Below are positions 7,380-10,481 of a stretch of DNA of 10,481 bases, piece after piece. Numbering within the stretch: the stretch's first letter is position 1; every line of letters starts with the position of its first letter. This DNA comes from CAYUYH01 sp964449175 (GTDB taxonomy: Bacteria; Planctomycetota; Phycisphaerae; SM23-33): positions 1-10,481 of the forward strand of contig CAYUYH010000082.1 in NCBI GenBank assembly GCA_964449175.1, in the 5' to 3' direction. The position numbers were made by a program, and so were the translations under genes. The notes below the pieces were generated by a model. The model did not search any database. It was given only the letters and a program-made list of their open reading frames with translations, and was not told the DNA's origin.

Positions 7380-8800
7380 AGAAGCTGTCATTGCCGACGC
7401 ACCTGCCGGTGTTGGCGAGGGCGTCCTCGTGGAGGGGCGCCGACATCCTGTTGCGAGTGCCATTCGTCCGGGACTTCGTGGTGAGCAGGCTGCTGAGCAG
7501 TCTGGATGCCTGCTACGACGACAACGAGCGCGATGACCGGCTTAGGGACTACGTCAAGTGGTTCGGCTCGCGCCTGGGCCCGTTCCTGCGGCGCCTGATG
7601 GCGGAACGTCCGGCCGCCGCCAGGGCGATCTTGCGCTTCATAGGCACGTGGACGATGGATGTGTATCGGCGAAGCGACACCCAACTCGCCGGCCGCGCCA
7701 CCCCGTGCACGGTCGTCATCGAGCCGACCGACAGGTGCAACCTTAGTTGTCCCGGCTGCTATGCCAAGAGCACCGTCGACGGCTGCGACCTGCCCTTTGA
7801 GCGGATGGAGCAGGTCGTCCGCGAGGTCATCGACATGGGCGTTACCTTGGTGACGATCTCCGGCGGCGAGCCCTTTCTGCGCGAGCGGGCTGACGCCACG
7901 TTGACGCGCCTGGCGGAGCGGTTCGGCGACAGGGGTTTCCTGGTCTACACCAACGGCACGCTCATCGACGCCGACATCGCCAAGGCCCTGGGACGCGTGG
8001 GCAACGTATTCCCGGCCATCAGCGTCGAGGGCTTCGAGCACCAGACCGACGCCCGCCGCGGTAGGGGGACATACGAGCACATCCGGCGGGTCAGGCGGAC
8101 GCTGGCCGAGGCGGGCGTGATGACGGGATTCTCGGCGACCGTCACGCGCGAGAACGCCGAGGCCATCGCCGGCGACGATTTTATCGACCTGCGGATCGAG
8201 GAGGGGGACTTGTTCGGGTGGTTCTTCCTGCTCCAGCCCATCGGACGCAGCCCCCGCATCGACCTGATGGTCACCGCCGCCCAGCGGGCCATGCTGCGAG
8301 AGGCGGTCATCCGCTGGCGCCGCCAGCAGCGGGCGATATTCCTGGGTGACTTCTGGAACGACGGGTATCTCACCGGCGGTTGCATCGCCGGCGGCAGGTA
8401 TTACTTCCACATCTACGCCAACGGCGACATCAGCCCGTGCGTCTTCGCGCCGGTCGCTTGCGGCAATATCTTCGACATCATCGCCGGGCGAAGCGAGTAT
8501 TCGAGCCTTTCGGGGTTCGTGCAGGATCACCCCGTCTTCCGGGCCTTCCGCGCCGCCCAAGAGCAGGTCGCCGACCGGGCCAGGCCGTGCCTGCTGATAG
8601 ACCATCCGCACCTGTTCAGGGAGATAGCCCGCATGCCGCAGTGCCGCCCGGGCAAGAACATGGCCGAGGGCTACCTCGACGGCGAGATCGCCGCCGCCAT
8701 CGACCACGCGGCCCGGCGGTGGGAACTTCGGTCTCGCCGGCTGGCCGACCCGATCTCCGAGCCGGCCCCGTCGCGGATATACCAGCCCGCGGCTGGGTAG
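7364..8800 (+). CDS. Radical SAM protein with SPASM/twitch-like cysteine-rich C-terminus
   Basis: 478 residues from ATG 7364; a longer in-frame ORF opens at 7169, but its first part is a shadow of the upstream gene. A mainly helical N-terminal segment of about 115 residues precedes EPTDRCNLSCPGCYA, whose C125, C129 and C132 form the CX3CX2C site for the SAM-binding 4Fe-4S cluster. SGGEP (166-170) is the SAM amino-group motif, followed by VYTNGTLID. After the barrel, cysteines at 340, 359, 366, 409 and 427 (GGCIAGG, GDISPCVFAPVACGNI, RPCLL, MPQCRPG) look like an auxiliary Fe-S region related to SPASM/twitch domains, though the spacing is not the standard one. Such enzymes often modify peptides or carry out redox steps on small molecules. 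No precursor peptide gene is visible nearby. Overlap with the preceding radical SAM gene and the 45-nt gap to the ferredoxin oxidoreductase gene suggest one operon. Substrate unknown. Confidence 0.9.
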   Translation: MANHMKKLSLPTHLPVLARASSWRGADILLRVPFVRDFVVSRLLSSLDACYDDNERDDRLRDYVKWFGSRLGPFLRRLMAERPAAARAILRFIGTWTMDVYRRSDTQLAGRATPCTVVIEPTDRCNLSCPGCYAKSTVDGCDLPFERMEQVVREVIDMGVTLVTISGGEPFLRERADATLTRLAERFGDRGFLVYTNGTLIDADIAKALGRVGNVFPAISVEGFEHQTDARRGRGTYEHIRRVRRTLAEAGVMTGFSATVTRENAEAIAGDDFIDLRIEEGDLFGWFFLLQPIGRSPRIDLMVTAAQRAMLREAVIRWRRQQRAIFLGDFWNDGYLTGGCIAGGRYYFHIYANGDISPCVFAPVACGNIFDIIAGRSEYSSLSGFVQDHPVFRAFRAAQEQVADRARPCLLIDHPHLFREIARMPQCRPGKNMAEGYLDGEIAAAIDHAARRWELRSRRLADPISEPAPSRIYQPAAG

Positions 8801-8842
8801 GCCCCTATGATTGTCTAGATAGACAGCGGATAGAAAGGGGCC
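8800..8842 (+). promoter_or_regulatory. Nested inverted repeat sequestering the next gene's Shine-Dalgarno
   Basis: The outer arms GGCCCCT (8800-8806) and AGGGGCC (8836-8842) are perfect reverse complements. They enclose a near-palindrome, TGTCTA-GA-TAGACA (8812-8825). The right arm contains the AAGGGG ribosome site of the gene starting at 8846. The left arm begins at the last base of the upstream TAG stop codon, so a ribosome finishing the upstream gene would cover it and free the ribosome site. This is consistent with translational coupling. The inner palindrome could alternatively be a protein-binding site. Confidence 0.45.
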
Positions 8843-8845
8843 GCG

Positions 8846-10481
8846 ATGGACATCACCGTGCGCGTTGCCGGCGAGGCAGGCCAGGGCGTCAAGACCACCG
8901 CCAGTCTGCTGGAAGGCGCGTTCGCCGCGCTGGGACTGCACGTGTTCGCGACGGCCAGCTACATGTCGCGGATTCGCGGCGGGCTGAACTGGTTCGACAT
9001 CCGCATCTCCGACGGCGAGCTGTTCGGCGGCGCCGAGCGGGCGGACGTGCTGGTGGCCCTGACGGCTGTGGCGCAGGAAGTGCTCGGCGAGGCGCTCACG
9101 GAAAGCGGCAAGTGCCTGCTGGACGCACCCGGCGGCGACGGCGCGGTGGGCGTCCAGTTCGCCAAGGCCGCCAAGGACGTAGCCGGCTCGGCCATCATGG
9201 CCAACACCGTCGCGGCGGGGGCCGTGTTCGCGCTGCTCGGCTACGACGCCGAGCGGCTGTGCGCGTACCTGGCCGACGCCTTCGCCGGCAAGGGCGAGGA
9301 GGTTGTCGCCAAAAACGTCGCCTGCGCGCGTCGCGGCGCGGAGCTGCTGGCTGGCCAGGCCGGCGCCGTGAAGGCGCCCGCCCCGGCCGGCGCCGCGGGC
9401 GAGGTCGTCAACGGCGCCGAGGCAGTCGCCCTGGCCGCCGCGACCGCCGGCGTGAGGCTCTACACCGCATACCCCATGACGCCCGCCACCCCCGTGCTGC
9501 ACTGGCTGGCGAGCAAGGCGGAGGAGTACGGCATCGTCGTCGAGCAGGCAGAGGACGAGATCGCCGCGATCAACATGGTTTGCGGGGCGACCTACGCCGG
9601 CGTGCCCGCGATGACCGGCACGAGCGGCGGCGGGTTCGCGCTGATGGCCGAGGGAGTCTCGCTGGCGGGCATGCTGGAGCTGCCGGCCGTCGTGCTGGTC
9701 GCGATGAGGCCGGGCCCCGCGACGGGCCAGCCCACGCGGACCGCCCAGCAGGACCTCCAGTTCGTCCTCCACGCCGGGCACGGCGAGTTCCCGCGCGCGA
9801 TCTACGCCCCCGGCACGCACCAGCAATGCTACGAGCTTGCGCGCCGGGCGATCCAGACCGCCCACAAGTACCAGACGCCCGTCTTCATCCTCGCCGACCA
9901 GTTCCTGAGCGACGCGGCCAAGAACATTCCGCCGCTGGACGACAAGCCGCGGCGGATCGACCGTTACGTTGCCGACGGCAGCGGGGCGGACTATCGCCGC
10001 TACGCGGTGACAGCCGGCGGCGTCTCGCCGCGGGCGATACCGGGCGGCGACGCACTGGTGGTTGTCGACAGCGACGAGCACGGCGACGACGGCCACCTGA
10101 CAGAAGGCCTCGCCGCCCGCGCCGCCCAGCAGGACAAGCGGATGGCCAAGCTGGCCGGCCTGACCGCTGAGGCGGTCGCGCCCGAGCTGTATGGCTCGGC
10201 GAAGGCCAAGACACTGTTGGTGACCTGGGGCTCGACGTACGGCCCGGGCCGCGAGGCGGTGGACATGCTCAACGCCGGCGGGCAGTCGGCGATGCTGCAC
10301 TTCGCCCAGGTCTGGCCGATCGATGCGGCAGCCGCGAGCGCCGCGATCGGCAAGCGCAAGCGCATCGTCTTCGTCGAGGGCAATCAGACCGGCCAGTTCG
10401 CCGCGATCTGCCGGCAGGTGGGCATGGTCGGCGAGTGCGAGCTGCTGACGCGCTACGACGGGCTGCCGTTCACCGGCCAGG
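8846..10481 (+). CDS. 2-oxoacid:acceptor (ferredoxin) oxidoreductase, fused gamma-alpha subunit (3' end outside window)
   Basis: 545 residues are visible with no stop. Residues 1 to about 175 are the gamma domain: VRVAGEAGQGVKTTASLLEGAF, then YMSRIRGGLNWFDIRIS, the usual SRxRGG signature. An Ala/Pro-rich linker (about 172-186) leads into the alpha subunit, with YTAYPMTPATPVL (Y209-P-M-T-P, including the substrate-site threonine), VEQAEDEIAAINM, TGTSGGGFALMAEG, MRPGPATGQPTRTAQQDLQF and HAGHGEFPRAIYAPGT. The last visible stretch, FVEGNQTGQF to RYDGLPFTGQ, is typical of the alpha C-terminus, so only a few dozen residues should be missing. With a thiamine-diphosphate beta subunit, expected just downstream, it would oxidatively decarboxylate a 2-oxoacid to an acyl-CoA and reduce ferredoxin in the cytoplasm. 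2-Oxoglutarate (KorA-like) is a common substrate for this architecture, but sequence alone does not settle it. The ATG at 8846 has AAGGGG 5 nt upstream. Confidence 0.93.
   Translation, partial: MDITVRVAGEAGQGVKTTASLLEGAFAALGLHVFATASYMSRIRGGLNWFDIRISDGELFGGAERADVLVALTAVAQEVLGEALTESGKCLLDAPGGDGAVGVQFAKAAKDVAGSAIMANTVAAGAVFALLGYDAERLCAYLADAFAGKGEEVVAKNVACARRGAELLAGQAGAVKAPAPAGAAGEVVNGAEAVALAAATAGVRLYTAYPMTPATPVLHWLASKAEEYGIVVEQAEDEIAAINMVCGATYAGVPAMTGTSGGGFALMAEGVSLAGMLELPAVVLVAMRPGPATGQPTRTAQQDLQFVLHAGHGEFPRAIYAPGTHQQCYELARRAIQTAHKYQTPVFILADQFLSDAAKNIPPLDDKPRRIDRYVADGSGADYRRYAVTAGGVSPRAIPGGDALVVVDSDEHGDDGHLTEGLAARAAQQDKRMAKLAGLTAEAVAPELYGSAKAKTLLVTWGSTYGPGREAVDMLNAGGQSAMLHFAQVWPIDAAAASAAIGKRKRIVFVEGNQTGQFAAICRQVGMVGECELLTRYDGLPFTGQ

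Noticed and set aside
8380..10170. 596-residue plus-strand frame overlapping the oxidoreductase gene
   Set aside because: It is extremely Arg-rich and featureless, and is out of frame with the recognisable gamma-alpha subunit.
7388..10300. 970-residue open frame on the minus strand opposite the second radical SAM gene and the oxidoreductase gene
   Set aside because: Its translation is low-complexity Arg/Ala/Gly/Val-rich with no domain signature, while the plus-strand frames carry clear family motifs throughout. Such antisense frames are expected in very GC-rich genes with G/C at third positions.
1..10481. CRISPR arrays, tRNA or rRNA genes, insertion sequences, phage genes
   Set aside because: I saw no spaced direct repeats, cloverleaf-like segments, transposase or phage proteins in the window.

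Overview
The window is GC-rich throughout and probably comes from an uncultured member of the Planctomycetota, most likely a Phycisphaerae-like anaerobe. Three things point that way: a secreted protein ending in dockerin-like DGxxDGGDLAxxxxNW repeats, a large GH2 glycosidase beside it, and a 2-oxoacid:ferredoxin oxidoreductase beside radical SAM enzymes. The taxon is an inference. No rRNA, tRNA or marker gene is present to confirm it.

Left half, minus strand (1-5450). A GH2 beta-galactosidase (2253-5450) lies upstream of a secreted ADP-ribosylglycohydrolase-family protein that leaves the window at base 1. The latter has a signal peptide, the hydrolase domain, a discoidin-like module and dockerin-like repeats. 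The gap between the two genes holds a promoter-like element for the hydrolase gene, a 4-bp-register GTCA repeat and two GC-rich hairpins. This half looks like part of a carbohydrate or glycoconjugate utilisation region.

Centre (5451-5885). A divergent intergenic region of about 435 bp separates the two halves. It contains a good sigma70-like promoter facing right and a 12-bp palindrome, and no convincing gene.

Right half, plus strand (5886-10481). Three genes appear to form an operon. The first is a class-B-like radical SAM protein with a Rossmann/B12-binding-like N-terminus. The second is a radical SAM protein with a cysteine-rich SPASM/twitch-like C-terminus, and it overlaps the first by 16 bp. 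The third is a fused gamma-alpha subunit of a 2-oxoacid:ferredoxin oxidoreductase that runs off the right edge. Between the second and third genes, a nested inverted repeat pairs the region just after the stop codon with the next Shine-Dalgarno sequence, which suggests translational coupling. The oxidoreductase makes reduced ferredoxin, a plausible electron source for radical SAM enzymes, so the three may serve one reductive biosynthetic pathway. Its product cannot be read from the sequence.
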